A stretch of DNA of 64,000 nt from Planctomyces sp. SH-PL62 (GCF_001610895.1 NZ_CP011274.1:33875-97874); one strand, 5' to 3'; numbered from the stretch's first letter, positions 17,236 through 27,226 are shown. Notes: generated from the sequence alone by a model not told the origin. Made by a program: numbers and translations.

Positions 17236-17661
17236 ATGGTCGTTGACGAAGCCGCTAGATTGTCCGTTGCAAACGCTCTTGAGGATTACGTGGAAGGTCG
17301 GATTGGAAGTCGTGCGCTCAATGCTGTGCTCGTACTAGGTGAAAAACGAGACACTGTGTGCTATGAATTGTACTTTGCATTGGTGGATGATTTTTATAGT
17401 ATCTGGGAAGACCATGCGAATTCTGGAAAGATGGCCCTTTCTGCACGCCAAAGGCGCATGATCGGAAGATGGGTGTGCTTGCTGAAGTCAAGAGAAGAAT
17501 GGCCCTTGCCATCGCGATTCGGGAAGCCCTGGCTGGCGAAATTGATTTCCGAGTTGTGGCAGCTTGCTCTGGAGGCGGCGTATCGTAGATCACCGCTTGA
17601 TAATGAGTTTTGGCCGTACGACGCCAAGGACGAATGGCAACGCAGATTCAATATGGAATGA
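17236..17661 (+). CDS. AT-richer orphan protein between two IS elements
   Basis: A 141-residue protein (start MVVDEAARLSVANALEDYVE). Composition and codon use differ plainly from the rest of the window: many A/T third positions and codons such as TTG, GAT, TCA and AGA. The product is mixed helical and rich in Trp and aromatics (RWVCLLKSREEWPLPSRFG; ELWQLALEAAYRRS; NEFWPYDAKDEW). It has no signal peptide or membrane segment. I recognise no family; the size and Trp-rich C-terminus are compatible with a small immunity-type protein, but this is speculation. Its stop codon ends one base before the TA duplication of the IS630 element, so it is not interrupted. Confidence 0.6.
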   Translation: MVVDEAARLSVANALEDYVEGRIGSRALNAVLVLGEKRDTVCYELYFALVDDFYSIWEDHANSGKMALSARQRRMIGRWVCLLKSREEWPLPSRFGKPWLAKLISELWQLALEAAYRRSPLDNEFWPYDAKDEWQRRFNME

Positions 17662-17663
17662 TA

Positions 17664-18698
17664 CAGCGGTTTGCCCTCGGGTGGCGTACGGGGATAATAG
17701 CTGAAGGAGCCATGGCCGCGTGACGCGGCGGCTCGGGAGGCGTGCCGTGGGCAGGGCTTATTCGGCGGACCTGCGTCAACGGGTGGTCGACGCGGTGGAC
17801 CGGGGCGAGGGCTCGCAACGCGAGATCGCCCGCCGCTTCGGCGTCAGCTTGTCGTTCGTCGTGCGGATGCTCCAGCGGCGGCGGAGCGGCGGCGGGTTGG
17901 AGCCCAAGCCCCACGGCGGCGGGGCCGGCTTCAAGCTCTCGGTCGACGATCGCATCCGGCTGTTCGACCTGTCCCGCCGGCATACCGACCCCACGCTCAA
18001 GCGGCTCAAGGAGATGGGGGGCTTCGACTGCACGCTCGTGACCATCTGGAGGACGCTGCGGCGGGCCCGCTGGACGCGCAAGAAGAAGAGCCTGCACGCG
18101 GACGAACGCGACGGCCCCGACGTCAAGGAGAGCCGCCGGAAATTCCGCCGCAAGGCGAGGCGGCTGGACGCGCGACGGCTGATCTTCCTGGACGAGGCCG
18201 GCGTCGACACGTCGATGACCCCGACCCACGGCTGGGCCCCGAGGGGGCGACGGGTCGAGGGCTCGGCCCCGAAGTCGTGGTCGACGACGACGGTGGTCTC
18301 GGCGATGGGCCTCGACGGCGTGAGAGGCTCGTTGGCGTTCCCCGGCGCGATGGACGAGCCGGCGTTCCGGACCTACGTCGAGCACGTGCTGGCGCCCCAC
18401 CTCCACCCCGGCGACCTGGTCGTGATGGACAACCTCCGCGTCCACGACTCGCCGGCGGCCGAGGCGGCCATCGAGCGGGCCGGTGCGAGGGAGGTCCGAC
18501 TGCCGCCGTACAGCCCCGACTACAACCCGATCGAGGAGATGTGGTCGAAGCTCAAGGCCCGCCTGCGCCGGACCGCCGCCAGGACGACGCCGGCCTTGCA
18601 TCGGGCGATCGCCGACGCCCTCGATCACGTCACGGCCAAAGATATACGCGGCTGGATCCAGCATTCATGGCTGTATGCAACCCCATGGTAAACCGCTG
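17664..18698 (+). mobile_element. Complete IS630-family insertion sequence
   Basis: 1035 bp bounded by inverted repeats CAGCGGTTTGCC (17664) and, read inward from the right end, CAGCGGTTTACC (18698), with one mismatch in 12. A TA dinucleotide duplication flanks it (17662-17663 and 18699-18700), the hallmark of IS630/Tc1-type insertion. It holds one intact transposase gene, so it may still be mobile. Confidence 0.9.
17720..18691 (+). CDS. IS630-family transposase
   Basis: A 323-residue transposase read from a GTG at 17720 (a second GTG at 17747 would remove nine residues). The N-terminal helix-turn-helix is AYSADLRQRVVDAVDRGEG...REIARRFGVSLSFV. The DDE triad is visible: Asp in LIFLDEAGVDTS (about 155), Asp in VVMDNLRVHDS (about 236) and Glu in YSPDYNPIEEMWSKLK (about 272). 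Length is right for a single-frame member, and the stop lies inside the right terminal repeat. No sign of damage. Confidence 0.93.
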   Translation: MTRRLGRRAVGRAYSADLRQRVVDAVDRGEGSQREIARRFGVSLSFVVRMLQRRRSGGGLEPKPHGGGAGFKLSVDDRIRLFDLSRRHTDPTLKRLKEMGGFDCTLVTIWRTLRRARWTRKKKSLHADERDGPDVKESRRKFRRKARRLDARRLIFLDEAGVDTSMTPTHGWAPRGRRVEGSAPKSWSTTTVVSAMGLDGVRGSLAFPGAMDEPAFRTYVEHVLAPHLHPGDLVVMDNLRVHDSPAAEAAIERAGAREVRLPPYSPDYNPIEEMWSKLKARLRRTAARTTPALHRAIADALDHVTAKDIRGWIQHSWLYATPW

Positions 18699-18817
18699 TA
18701 ATACTACGTAATTGCTTTGATGACTCGCCTGCGCCGTGGCACCCAATGGTCGGTGATCGAGGCGATTTGGTATGGCAGGGTGATCCGACTCCCGGGAAGG
18801 CCGCGCCGGCCGGGCGA

Positions 18818-20932
18818 TCAGCGCGGGGCGGCGGTCAGGCCCCGGATCGAGACGTCCAGGGGCTTGCCCTTCGCCGCCGGGCCGAACGTCAGGACGACTT
18901 CCTTGACCCGAGACAGGCCGGGGGTCGCGGGGAGTTGCACGCGGAGTTCGGCGTCGGCGTCGGCCGTCGGCGCCAGCGCGACGAACAGCTCGGTGGCGAT
19001 CCGTCCCGAGGCGGGGTCGGCCTCGGCCTTGACCGGCTTCAGGGTGATCGTCGCGGCCGAGGCCGGGGTGGTCAGTCGGTAGCGCAGGGCAAGGACCGCG
19101 CCCGAGAGGTTCGACCCTTCGGCGGCCTCGGAGACGAAGGCGATCCCCGGTTCGTGGGCGTCCGGGCTGGCGACGCGGAAGCCCTGGTCGTCGCGACGGG
19201 ACTCGATGGGGTTCGTCTTCGCGTCCCAGGCGAATGCCGACGCGGGGGCCGCGAGCAGGTCGACCGCCCCGCCCGTCGGGAAGACCTGCTCCAGCCCCTC
19301 GTGGAGCCCCCTGGATTCCAGGTACGCCGCCATGTTGTCCGAGGCGGTCCCGAGGAGTCCCAGGATCAGCGAGAACGTGTGGGCCGAGGTCTGGAAGAGG
19401 ATCGGCTCCCGGGCGGTCGTGTTGTAGCCCTCCCAGGGGCCGTGATCGGTGAGGAGGGTGGAGAGGACCGGCCAGGACGCGGCGAGGAACGCCTCGACCC
19501 GCGCGGGCGCGACGGCGTAGGCCGGGCCGAGCGTGTAGAGCGACGGCGCGTCGATGATCCGCGCGTCGGGCGCCACGGTGATCTCGGGGATGCCGATGTG
19601 CCCGGTGTACTGGGTCCCCCGGCCGCTGTAGGACTCGGAGAGGAAGCCGGGGAGGCCGTGCCGGGAGGCGTAGTCGATCTCGACCTCGACGAAGTCTTCC
19701 AGGAGCCGCCGCCAGCTCGGCCGGTCCAGCTCGGTCATCGTCAGCTCGAATCCCAGGCCCTGGAACGCCGACCCTTCCCAGGGCGCGAGGACGTGCCGGA
19801 CGCGGCCGTCGGCGGCCCGGTACGGCTTCATCTTGAAGCCCAGGTTGGCGATCGCGTCGAGCGGCAGCCCGTAGCGGAGGACGATGAACGTGGCCGGGCC
19901 GCGGAACTCGTTGACGAGGTAGTCGACGTGGCCGGTGACCCACTTCCCTTCCAGGTCGTTCCAGCCGAAGAGGCGGTCGTGGGTCACGTCGCGGCCGAAG
20001 TAGAACTGGCCCGCGGCCGGGTCGTAGAGCCGGGCGTAGCCCTCGCGTTGGGCTTCCAGGAAACGCTCCAGCCGTGCGCGGATCTCGACGGCCTCGGGAT
20101 CGTCGGCGATCTCGGGCCTCGCCAGCGCGCCGAGGCAGCGGGCGACCGAGGAGGAGAGGTTGGCGTTGTCCACGAAGACGGTCATCACGATCCGCTCGTC
20201 GAGGACGTTCATGATCGCCTGTTTCGTCGCGTTGTCGTGGAACGGTTCCAGCGGGCCGTCGAAGTGCTCCCAGCCGAATCCGGGCGCCCGGCGGACCTCG
20301 GCCTCGCCGCCGTCCTTGCGGGGCATGAGCCAGCCCTTGGCGACGAGCGCGTCCCACACCGCGTCGACCTTCCCCGGTCCCACCGCCTCGGCGAGCTTGG
20401 CCTTCTCCACGTCCGAGGTCAACGGCCCCAGCCGCTTGCCCGTGGCGAGGTCCAGGAAGTTCCCGAGCAGGCCCTCGGCGCTCAGCGAGGGGTCGGCCTG
20501 GTCGACCAGCAGGTTCTTCGACTGCCGCGAGAGCAACGCCAGCGCCTCCCGGCGCGGCAGGAACGGGGCGTCGCACGCGCCGGCGGCGACGTTCGCCAGG
20601 ATCTCCATCCCCTGCCCGATCGCCGTCAGCTGCGTGAACGAGCGCAGGAAGATCCCCCTCGCCGGGTCCTGATTCCAGCCCTCGAACGGATAGCCCGACT
20701 CGGCGTCGAAGATCCGGTTGTCCGGCCCCAGGTACCTCAGCGCGTTCGCCAGCAACGCCCGCGCGTGCGGGTGCTCCTCGGGGACGGTCGGGAAGCGGAA
20801 TCCCGGCTCGCTCTCCGGCGGGGCGGCCGAGGCCGGGGGCGGCGGGGCGGCGGCCAGGGCGAGCGACAGCCCGAGCAGCACCCGTCGAGGGCTCCGGAGG
20901 AAGACGTCGAGCCAGCTTGCATCAGGATTCAT
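18818..20932 (-). CDS. Exported glucoamylase-like (alpha/alpha)6-barrel protein
   Basis: A 704-residue protein whose ATG at 20932 overlaps the stop of the upstream GH94 gene by four bases. A signal peptide is visible (RRVLLGLSLALAAAPPPPASA). The body has features of the glycoamylase-like domain found inside NdvB-type cyclic beta-1,2-glucan synthases: GWNQDPARGIFLRSFTQLTAI, TVFVDNANLSSSVARCLGAL, APWEGSAFQGLGFELTM and GYNTTAREPILFQTSAHTF. The C-terminal 130 residues look like a beta-sandwich. It would hydrolyse or rearrange a glucan in the periplasm or at the surface, together with the GH94 protein (inference). The assignment to GH144/PF10091-type enzymes rests on pattern, not alignment. Confidence 0.6.
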   Translation of the reverse strand: MNPDASWLDVFLRSPRRVLLGLSLALAAAPPPPASAAPPESEPGFRFPTVPEEHPHARALLANALRYLGPDNRIFDAESGYPFEGWNQDPARGIFLRSFTQLTAIGQGMEILANVAAGACDAPFLPRREALALLSRQSKNLLVDQADPSLSAEGLLGNFLDLATGKRLGPLTSDVEKAKLAEAVGPGKVDAVWDALVAKGWLMPRKDGGEAEVRRAPGFGWEHFDGPLEPFHDNATKQAIMNVLDERIVMTVFVDNANLSSSVARCLGALARPEIADDPEAVEIRARLERFLEAQREGYARLYDPAAGQFYFGRDVTHDRLFGWNDLEGKWVTGHVDYLVNEFRGPATFIVLRYGLPLDAIANLGFKMKPYRAADGRVRHVLAPWEGSAFQGLGFELTMTELDRPSWRRLLEDFVEVEIDYASRHGLPGFLSESYSGRGTQYTGHIGIPEITVAPDARIIDAPSLYTLGPAYAVAPARVEAFLAASWPVLSTLLTDHGPWEGYNTTAREPILFQTSAHTFSLILGLLGTASDNMAAYLESRGLHEGLEQVFPTGGAVDLLAAPASAFAWDAKTNPIESRRDDQGFRVASPDAHEPGIAFVSEAAEGSNLSGAVLALRYRLTTPASAATITLKPVKAEADPASGRIATELFVALAPTADADAELRVQLPATPGLSRVKEVVLTFGPAAKGKPLDVSIRGLTAAPR

Positions 20933-23900
20933 GATTCGGTCCCCGAATCGACGCCCGTCCGTCCCACGTCCCGCACGACCCGGACGTCCCCCAGCTCCGC
21001 GGCGGCCGGGAGGCCCGAGCGGTCGGCGACCACCCCGTCGGCGAGCCTGAGGCCGAGCACCGACTCGACGGCCTGGCGGAACATCCAGCCCGCCGCGCCG
21101 GTGTAGCCATTCCAGATCATACGGCCCGGGTCGAACGTCGTCACCATGTCGGCCGCCTGCTGGTTGGGCGGGCCGCCGTAGGTCTCGATCTCGCCGGGGA
21201 CCGCGTGGAAGACGGCCGCGATCTTCTTCCAGAGGCGGAACGCCGTCTCGACGTACGCCTCGGCCGCCGCGGCGTCGCCCCGCTCGCGGGCATGCTCGGC
21301 CAGAATCCGGGCCGCGCCGACGAGCCACTGGACGCCGTGGCAGTACATGCCGTTCTCGCGGACCCCCTCGGGATACCAGCTGCTCCGGCCCAGGTACGGC
21401 CGGGTGTCCTCGCGAAGCGGCGGCGAGCCCAGGAGGATCACGTCCCCCCGCTCCAGCTCCGCGAGCGCCGTCTCGAAGACGATCCGGCCGCGCCCGGGGT
21501 CGACGCCCGCCATCACGGCCCAGGCGGCGGTGAGGGCGTCGATCTCCCAGACGCCGCTCCCCTTGACCCCGATCTCCGTGCCGTCGTCGTGGATCGCCCG
21601 GAGGTAGCGGTCCCCCCGCCAGGTTTTCTGGATCGCCACGTCCAGGTCGGCGAGCCGACGAGCATAGAACCGCCCGCGCGCCTCGCCGTCGCGGGCCTCG
21701 ATCGCCGGGATCAGCCGCTTGAGGATATAAGAGAGGAAGAACGCCAGCCAGACGCTCTCGCCGCGTCCCTGGGCGCCGATCTCGTCGAGGCCGTCGTTCC
21801 AGTCCCCGGTCCCGATCAGCGGCAGGCCGTGCGACCCCATCCGACGATCCAGGACGAGGTCGACCGCCCGCAGGCAATGGCCGTAGACCGAGTCCTCGCG
21901 GGTCGACCGCATCGGGTCGAAGCCCATGCCGTGCTTGCCCGCCGGCAGGGGCTCGAACGGCTGCTCCGACTCCAGGTAGGGCGTGCGCTCGTCGAGGATC
22001 GAGGCGTCGCCGGTCGCGTCGAGATAGTCGACCACGGCCCAGACCATCCAGAGCAGGTTGTCCGAGGCGTGCGAGCGGCCGACGAACCCGGTGCGGCCGT
22101 CCTGGAGCCGGTGGAACCAGTGGACCACGTCCCCTTCCAGGAACTGCTGCGAGGCGTGCAGCAGGATCTGGGAGCGGGCGATCGCCGGGTCGACCCAGAT
22201 CAGGTTCACCGAGTCCTGGAGCTGGTCGCGGAAGCCGAACGCGCCGCTGGCCTGGTAGAACCCCCGCCGCGACCAGATGCGCACGGCGAGCGCCTGGTAC
22301 TTGAGCCAGGCGAGATAGGCGTCGAACTCGGGGAGCGCCGTCTCGACGCGGACGGTCGCACCCATCGCCGACCACCATCGTCGGGTCGCCTCCAGGGCCT
22401 CCTCGGCGTCGGCCGCATCCTGATATCTGCGGACGACGGCCTCGGCGGCGCGGCGGTCGTCCGCCTGGCCGAGCACGACGACCACGGTGCGCGTCCCCCG
22501 CGCCGGGAGGTCGAGCGTCGACAGGAGCCCGGCGACCGGCCGGTCGTCCCGGTCCTCGGCCGCGTCGTGGCCGGCGTGCTCCACGAAGTAGGGCCGCGCG
22601 ACGGCCCGACCCCGGCCGAAGAACCGCCCCCGAGCCGTCTCGAAAACCTCGACCTCCTCCGAGGTCGCCACGAACGCCGGGCCGCTCCGAAACGTGTTCC
22701 GAGGGTTCTCGAAGAAGACCGCGTTCAGGGTCCGGTCGATCCGGGTGAGGAGGCGTCCCGAATGCTCGGGCTGGCTCGCGAGGACCATCTGGAAGTACGA
22801 CCCCAGCCGCAGCCGTCGCGGCGAGCCCGCGTGGTTCTTGACCGTCAGCAGGTAGACGCCGGTCGGCTCGTCGGGGGGGACGAAGACGGTCAGCTCAGTC
22901 TCGATCGTCCCCTTCGTCATGCGGAACACGGCCGTGCCGTCGACCCCGAACTCCGACTCCGTCGCCGCCTTCGGGTCGTTCAGAGGCTGATAAGTCGGCG
23001 AGAACCACTCGCCGGTCGCCGGCTCGAACAGGTAGAAGGCCTCCGAGGGGACCTCCTTCGTCACGACGTCCGACCAGTCGGGCGTCAGCCGATTCTGCTG
23101 GGCGTTGACGCTCGCCGACGTGTGCAACCCCCGATTCGTCACCACCACGACGTGCCCGAGCGCGTTCGCCATCGTGTGGTCGAACGGCCGGGGGGTGAAC
23201 GGCGTGCGGACCAGGAGATTGAGGCCGTCTTCCGAGAACTCCGCGTAGGGCGAAGGGGTCTCCGGAGGGATTTCGCCGTGGCCGAGGCGGTGCCTGGCCT
23301 TCCGCGTCCTCTCCGTCGAGGCCGCCCTCGCGTTGGGGATGTCGAGGCGTCGCGCGATCAGGTCGATCGCCGCCGCCTTGTCGTCGGCCAGGCCGATCAG
23401 GAGCTTCGCCTTCGCCTCGCCCCGCGCCGGGACGTTCAGGCCGACGAGCAGGCTGGCGATCGGGTCGAGCGTCGGGTGCGACGCCTCGTCGTTCGCGGCC
23501 GTGAAGGCCAGGGTCTCCAGTGCCCGGGGGTCCCCCACCCCGCGAGCCCGGCCCAGGAAGTCCAGCCGAGACGACAGGAACCCGTCGGGCCTGCGGTCGA
23601 CGGCCAGGAACCCCAGGGCCTTCGAGTGCTTGTCCCAGGCGAGGACCGCGTGGAGGGCTTCGACGTACTCGATCTCGGCGAACAGACGGTTGTACTGCGT
23701 GTGATTCCGGTCGGCCTCGGGCTTGTTCAGCACCCATTCCAGATACGGGACGAACCGGAACGTCCGCGGACGGTCGGACGAGTTCACGAGCGTCAGCGTC
23801 CACTCCTCCACCGGATCGTCGCCGGCCGGGATTCGGACCCGCAACTCCGCCAGGATGCCGTCGTCCCAGCTCTGGGTCGTCTCCAGGACGTCCCCGCGAC

Positions 23901-26900
23901 GGGCCCAGACCTGCGCCCCGGGATCGAAGGCCGCGCCGGGCGGGTTGCCGGCGAGGATCGCGGCCGACCCTTCCTCGTCCACCAGATAGAACGCCCGGCC
24001 GGCGGGGTCGAGCGTGTCGTACGAGCGACGGCTCACGTCCTGATCCCGCGATGGGATTCGGCCGGTGATCGCACCATCCTCGCGCACGGTCAGCTCGTAG
24101 CGATCGTTCTGGAGAGTCGCCGTCGCGAGTGGCTTCGAGCCGAACCGACGGCGCACCAGCCGGACGGCCGCCGACGCCAGCGCGAGGGCGAGAACCGCGA
24201 CGCCCAGCAGCGCGAGTCGCTGGCCGATCGGCCTCGCGAGCACGTCTCCCCAGAAGCCGCCGTCACGCGCCGCGAGGGTCTCGGCCGCGCTCCAGGCGCG
24301 GTCCCAGTTCGCGCCGCGAGGGATGTAGAACGGCAGCAGCAGGGGCGCCCAGGTGGCGAACCGCTTGACGGCCTCGGGGATGCAGCGGGCCGTCGAGGAC
24401 GGCGCGAGGTAGCGGGCCAGCTTCCGCTCCCCGGCGTCGACCCCCAGGAAGCTCAGGTTCACGAGGGTCGCCACCCGGAGCCCCATGTGGTCCATCCAGA
24501 TCAGGACCCGGACGGCGTCATAAGCCAGCAGATAAATGAACACCTGCAACGACCAGGCGCGGAAGGCGTCCGGCGTGGTCGTCAAGTACTCGAACGTCGC
24601 CGCCACGGTCCGAACCGCCCCGTCCTGGTTGTACCAGGTCGGCTCCCCCATCGGCCGCAGGAACGAGTTGATGATCGGCGACATCCAGAGGCCCCAGCGC
24701 GCCACCTGGATCGAATTCTCCGCGAGCCGCGTCAGCCCGGCCGTCGAGAACATCTCCCGGATCGGCGCCGACTGGCGTTCGAAGCCGGCGGCCATGAAGG
24801 TCCGGTTGAGCGCGAACAGCCAGGCGGCCGTCGACCAGCTCAATACGCCCGCGAGCGCCTCGGCGAAGAGGAGGTCGGCCCCCCCCTGCACCGTCCCCAG
24901 ATTCAGGAATCCCCACTTGCTCACCAGCGGATAGATCCCGAACGGCTCGGGCGTCCGCCCCACCGACGTGTAGCGATGGAACTTCTCCACGACGATCGCG
25001 AGCTGCGCCGCGTCCAGGTAGAAGCCGATCGCCGCGCCGATCAGCCCCCCCAGCAAGACGCGCACGCCGTAGTAGCGCGGAGCCTGCAACCGACCCCGGC
25101 CCAGGGTGGATCGCAGGGCGTCGCGGATCGCGTCCGTCCCCGCGTACGCCGCCGCGCCGATCAGGAATCCGAAACCCGCGCGATGCGAGAGGTCCCGCTC
25201 GGAAAGCGCCACCTGCACCCCGGTCGCCAGCCCCAGGCCGACCATCGCGCCCCGGGCCGCCAGCCAGGGATCGCGGTAGCTCCGCGCCAGTCGCTCGAAG
25301 AACGGCGGGCTGCCGTCGAACGTCTCGAAGATCGTCTTCACGAGCGGGAACGCCAACGCCCCCAGGAGCGCCGCGACGAGCATCGGCGCGGCGGCGAGGA
25401 CGTCCAGGAACGTCGGCGACGCGGCCAGCAGGGCGACGACGTAAAGCGCCGTCATGAACGTCCCGCTGTAGATCATCCCCTTCTTCATCCCCTGCCAGGG
25501 ATGCGCGAGGACCGAGGCGGCCGTCGGCGCCCGGCCGTTCACGGCGTCGATCGCCAGGCCCGTGCAGAGGTACGCCTCGGCCCAGAGCCCGGCCTGGGAC
25601 AGGACCGTCGCCAGCAGGACGACCGGCATGCGGAAGCCGGGCGAGCGATCGAAGAACATCGGTCCCGACCCCAGCGAGGCGATCCAGGGGCCCGCCGCGA
25701 CCGCCGCCGCCGCCGCCAGCATCGCCCCGTACGCCCGCGCCGATCGCGGCGGGCGACCGGCCGTCGCCCACCCCAGCGACTCGGCGAGCAGCACGTTGAA
25801 CACGAAGACGATCAGCGCCCGTCCCAGATACGCCGCGGCGGGGGAATCGCCGCCGAGCAGCCCGCCGGCCTCCAGGAGCGTCAGCCCGCCCAGGACGTAC
25901 GGCGCCCCGACGATCAAGGCCGCGCCCGCCGCCCCAAGCCCCTTCCCCGACGAGGCCAGCCGCCCGACGTGCGCCAGGAAATAAATCGCCAGCGCCACCG
26001 CCGCGCCGGTGCGACTCAGCAGCAGGACCTGCCACCAATCGGCCGGCGGCTGCAAGAGCGTCAGGCCGCTCGACGACGAGGCCAGCAAGCCGGCCGCCGC
26101 CGCATGCCGGAAGACCTCGAAGGGCCCCGGCACCCTCCGGGCCAGGATGCGGGTCCACCACGCGCCCGCCAGGCCGCCGCCGAACGCCAGCCAGGCCGCC
26201 CCCCAGCCTACCGCCAGGGCGTCGCGCGACCCGATCGCATAGACCCCGGCCACCACGAGCGCCGTCGCCGTCCAGCCCACGCCCAGGGCCAGGTCTCTCG
26301 CCGCCCTCGCGAGCGCTCCCGACCTCCTCGGAGCGATCGCGACCGCCGGGCCGTCGCCTCGCGACGAGCCCCGCCCACGCATCGCCAGGCTCGCCAGCAA
26401 GGCCGACGTCAAGGCGGCCAGCGCAACGGCCATAAGGCGCGCAATAGCAATGAGACTGAGTCCGCGTTGCAATGTTACGGGGGTGAATTGAACATTGAAA
26501 CCGAGCGTGCCGGAGATCTGGGCGGGTCCGCCTCCCCTGTGGTGTACGGCCAGGACGACCTCGTCGAGGGAACCGACGGTGGACCAGTCCAGGAGGTGTT
26601 CGGAGCGGTTCCAGCCGGGGGCGAGGCTGAGGGGGAGGCGCTGGACGCCGGCCCGGCCCTTGATCTCCAGGGCCACGTCGAGGGCCCCGAGTTCGTCATA
26701 TTTCTCGGGTTTCAAATCGATTGCGACGATCGTGGGGCGATGTTCGGGATGGATTTCGCGAAATTCTTTCGCAAAGACCCCTACAGTCGCGTCGGAACTG
26801 ATCGTATACTCCAACCACGACACTTCGCCGCCGGCGGCCGGCTCGAACGTCCGAGTCACGGTCCCCCGGGCGATCCCAACATTGAATGTACCTTGTTCAC

Positions 26901-27066
26901 CAGCCTCCGCGAGGGAAGTCGGCCCGGGGTTCGCGTCGTCAGGAGAGCCGTTCGAAGCGGTCTCGGCGACGACGTTTCCGGATCCGAAGGCCCACGTCAG
27001 AATGAACGCCCCGACGATCAGACGGCGACCGCCGAGACCGGCGCGGATCCTCCCTCGGTCGTCCAT
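20929..27066 (-). CDS. Giant membrane-anchored GH94-type glucan phosphorylase-like protein
   Basis: A 2045-residue protein. The ATG at 27066 is chosen because GGGGAG precedes it and a signal-like segment follows (RRLIVGAFILTWAFGSG). Order of parts: an N-terminal beta-sandwich (about 50-230), a long membrane region with around a dozen helices (about 245-1010), then two beta-sandwich segments and the GH94 (alpha/alpha)6 barrel. The barrel holds FYQASGAFGFRDQLQDSVNL (about 1600) and GTGDWNDGLDEIG (about 1750); GDWNDG contains the catalytic acid Asp of GH94 phosphorylases. The C-terminal half resembles that of NdvB, but I see no GT84 synthase motifs in the membrane part. Expected role: phosphorolysis or length control of a beta-glucan at the envelope. 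Coupled to the glucoamylase-like gene. Confidence 0.75.
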   Translation of the reverse strand: MDDRGRIRAGLGGRRLIVGAFILTWAFGSGNVVAETASNGSPDDANPGPTSLAEAGEQGTFNVGIARGTVTRTFEPAAGGEVSWLEYTISSDATVGVFAKEFREIHPEHRPTIVAIDLKPEKYDELGALDVALEIKGRAGVQRLPLSLAPGWNRSEHLLDWSTVGSLDEVVLAVHHRGGGPAQISGTLGFNVQFTPVTLQRGLSLIAIARLMAVALAALTSALLASLAMRGRGSSRGDGPAVAIAPRRSGALARAARDLALGVGWTATALVVAGVYAIGSRDALAVGWGAAWLAFGGGLAGAWWTRILARRVPGPFEVFRHAAAAGLLASSSSGLTLLQPPADWWQVLLLSRTGAAVALAIYFLAHVGRLASSGKGLGAAGAALIVGAPYVLGGLTLLEAGGLLGGDSPAAAYLGRALIVFVFNVLLAESLGWATAGRPPRSARAYGAMLAAAAAVAAGPWIASLGSGPMFFDRSPGFRMPVVLLATVLSQAGLWAEAYLCTGLAIDAVNGRAPTAASVLAHPWQGMKKGMIYSGTFMTALYVVALLAASPTFLDVLAAAPMLVAALLGALAFPLVKTIFETFDGSPPFFERLARSYRDPWLAARGAMVGLGLATGVQVALSERDLSHRAGFGFLIGAAAYAGTDAIRDALRSTLGRGRLQAPRYYGVRVLLGGLIGAAIGFYLDAAQLAIVVEKFHRYTSVGRTPEPFGIYPLVSKWGFLNLGTVQGGADLLFAEALAGVLSWSTAAWLFALNRTFMAAGFERQSAPIREMFSTAGLTRLAENSIQVARWGLWMSPIINSFLRPMGEPTWYNQDGAVRTVAATFEYLTTTPDAFRAWSLQVFIYLLAYDAVRVLIWMDHMGLRVATLVNLSFLGVDAGERKLARYLAPSSTARCIPEAVKRFATWAPLLLPFYIPRGANWDRAWSAAETLAARDGGFWGDVLARPIGQRLALLGVAVLALALASAAVRLVRRRFGSKPLATATLQNDRYELTVREDGAITGRIPSRDQDVSRRSYDTLDPAGRAFYLVDEEGSAAILAGNPPGAAFDPGAQVWARRGDVLETTQSWDDGILAELRVRIPAGDDPVEEWTLTLVNSSDRPRTFRFVPYLEWVLNKPEADRNHTQYNRLFAEIEYVEALHAVLAWDKHSKALGFLAVDRRPDGFLSSRLDFLGRARGVGDPRALETLAFTAANDEASHPTLDPIASLLVGLNVPARGEAKAKLLIGLADDKAAAIDLIARRLDIPNARAASTERTRKARHRLGHGEIPPETPSPYAEFSEDGLNLLVRTPFTPRPFDHTMANALGHVVVVTNRGLHTSASVNAQQNRLTPDWSDVVTKEVPSEAFYLFEPATGEWFSPTYQPLNDPKAATESEFGVDGTAVFRMTKGTIETELTVFVPPDEPTGVYLLTVKNHAGSPRRLRLGSYFQMVLASQPEHSGRLLTRIDRTLNAVFFENPRNTFRSGPAFVATSEEVEVFETARGRFFGRGRAVARPYFVEHAGHDAAEDRDDRPVAGLLSTLDLPARGTRTVVVVLGQADDRRAAEAVVRRYQDAADAEEALEATRRWWSAMGATVRVETALPEFDAYLAWLKYQALAVRIWSRRGFYQASGAFGFRDQLQDSVNLIWVDPAIARSQILLHASQQFLEGDVVHWFHRLQDGRTGFVGRSHASDNLLWMVWAVVDYLDATGDASILDERTPYLESEQPFEPLPAGKHGMGFDPMRSTREDSVYGHCLRAVDLVLDRRMGSHGLPLIGTGDWNDGLDEIGAQGRGESVWLAFFLSYILKRLIPAIEARDGEARGRFYARRLADLDVAIQKTWRGDRYLRAIHDDGTEIGVKGSGVWEIDALTAAWAVMAGVDPGRGRIVFETALAELERGDVILLGSPPLREDTRPYLGRSSWYPEGVRENGMYCHGVQWLVGAARILAEHARERGDAAAAEAYVETAFRLWKKIAAVFHAVPGEIETYGGPPNQQAADMVTTFDPGRMIWNGYTGAAGWMFRQAVESVLGLRLADGVVADRSGLPAAAELGDVRVVRDVGRTGVDSGTES

Positions 27067-27198
27067 GCTCCCCCTCCCGCCCCGCGGCCCTCGCGACGGT
27101 CCCGACCCGCGTCCTGGGCCCTGAGATCCCGCCGGGAAGCCGGAGCGTAACTCGACGCCGCGGCGTAATACAAGCCGCAGCCTCGCGAGCTTATCAGG

Positions 27199-27226
27199 TT
27201 GCAAGAGGGTTAGCTCATCGTATAGG
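27199..27226 (+). promoter_or_regulatory. Candidate promoter of the act-cta respiratory operon
   Basis: TTGCAA (27199-27204), a 16-base spacer and TATAGG (27221-27226), in the AT-richest part of the 208-base gap between the divergent GH94 gene and actA, 49 bases before the start codon. Confidence 0.35.

Noticed and set aside
21205..27150. A 1981-codon open frame on the plus strand
   Set aside because: Antisense shadow of the GH94 gene, with a low-complexity Arg/Asp/Gly product and no recognisable domain.
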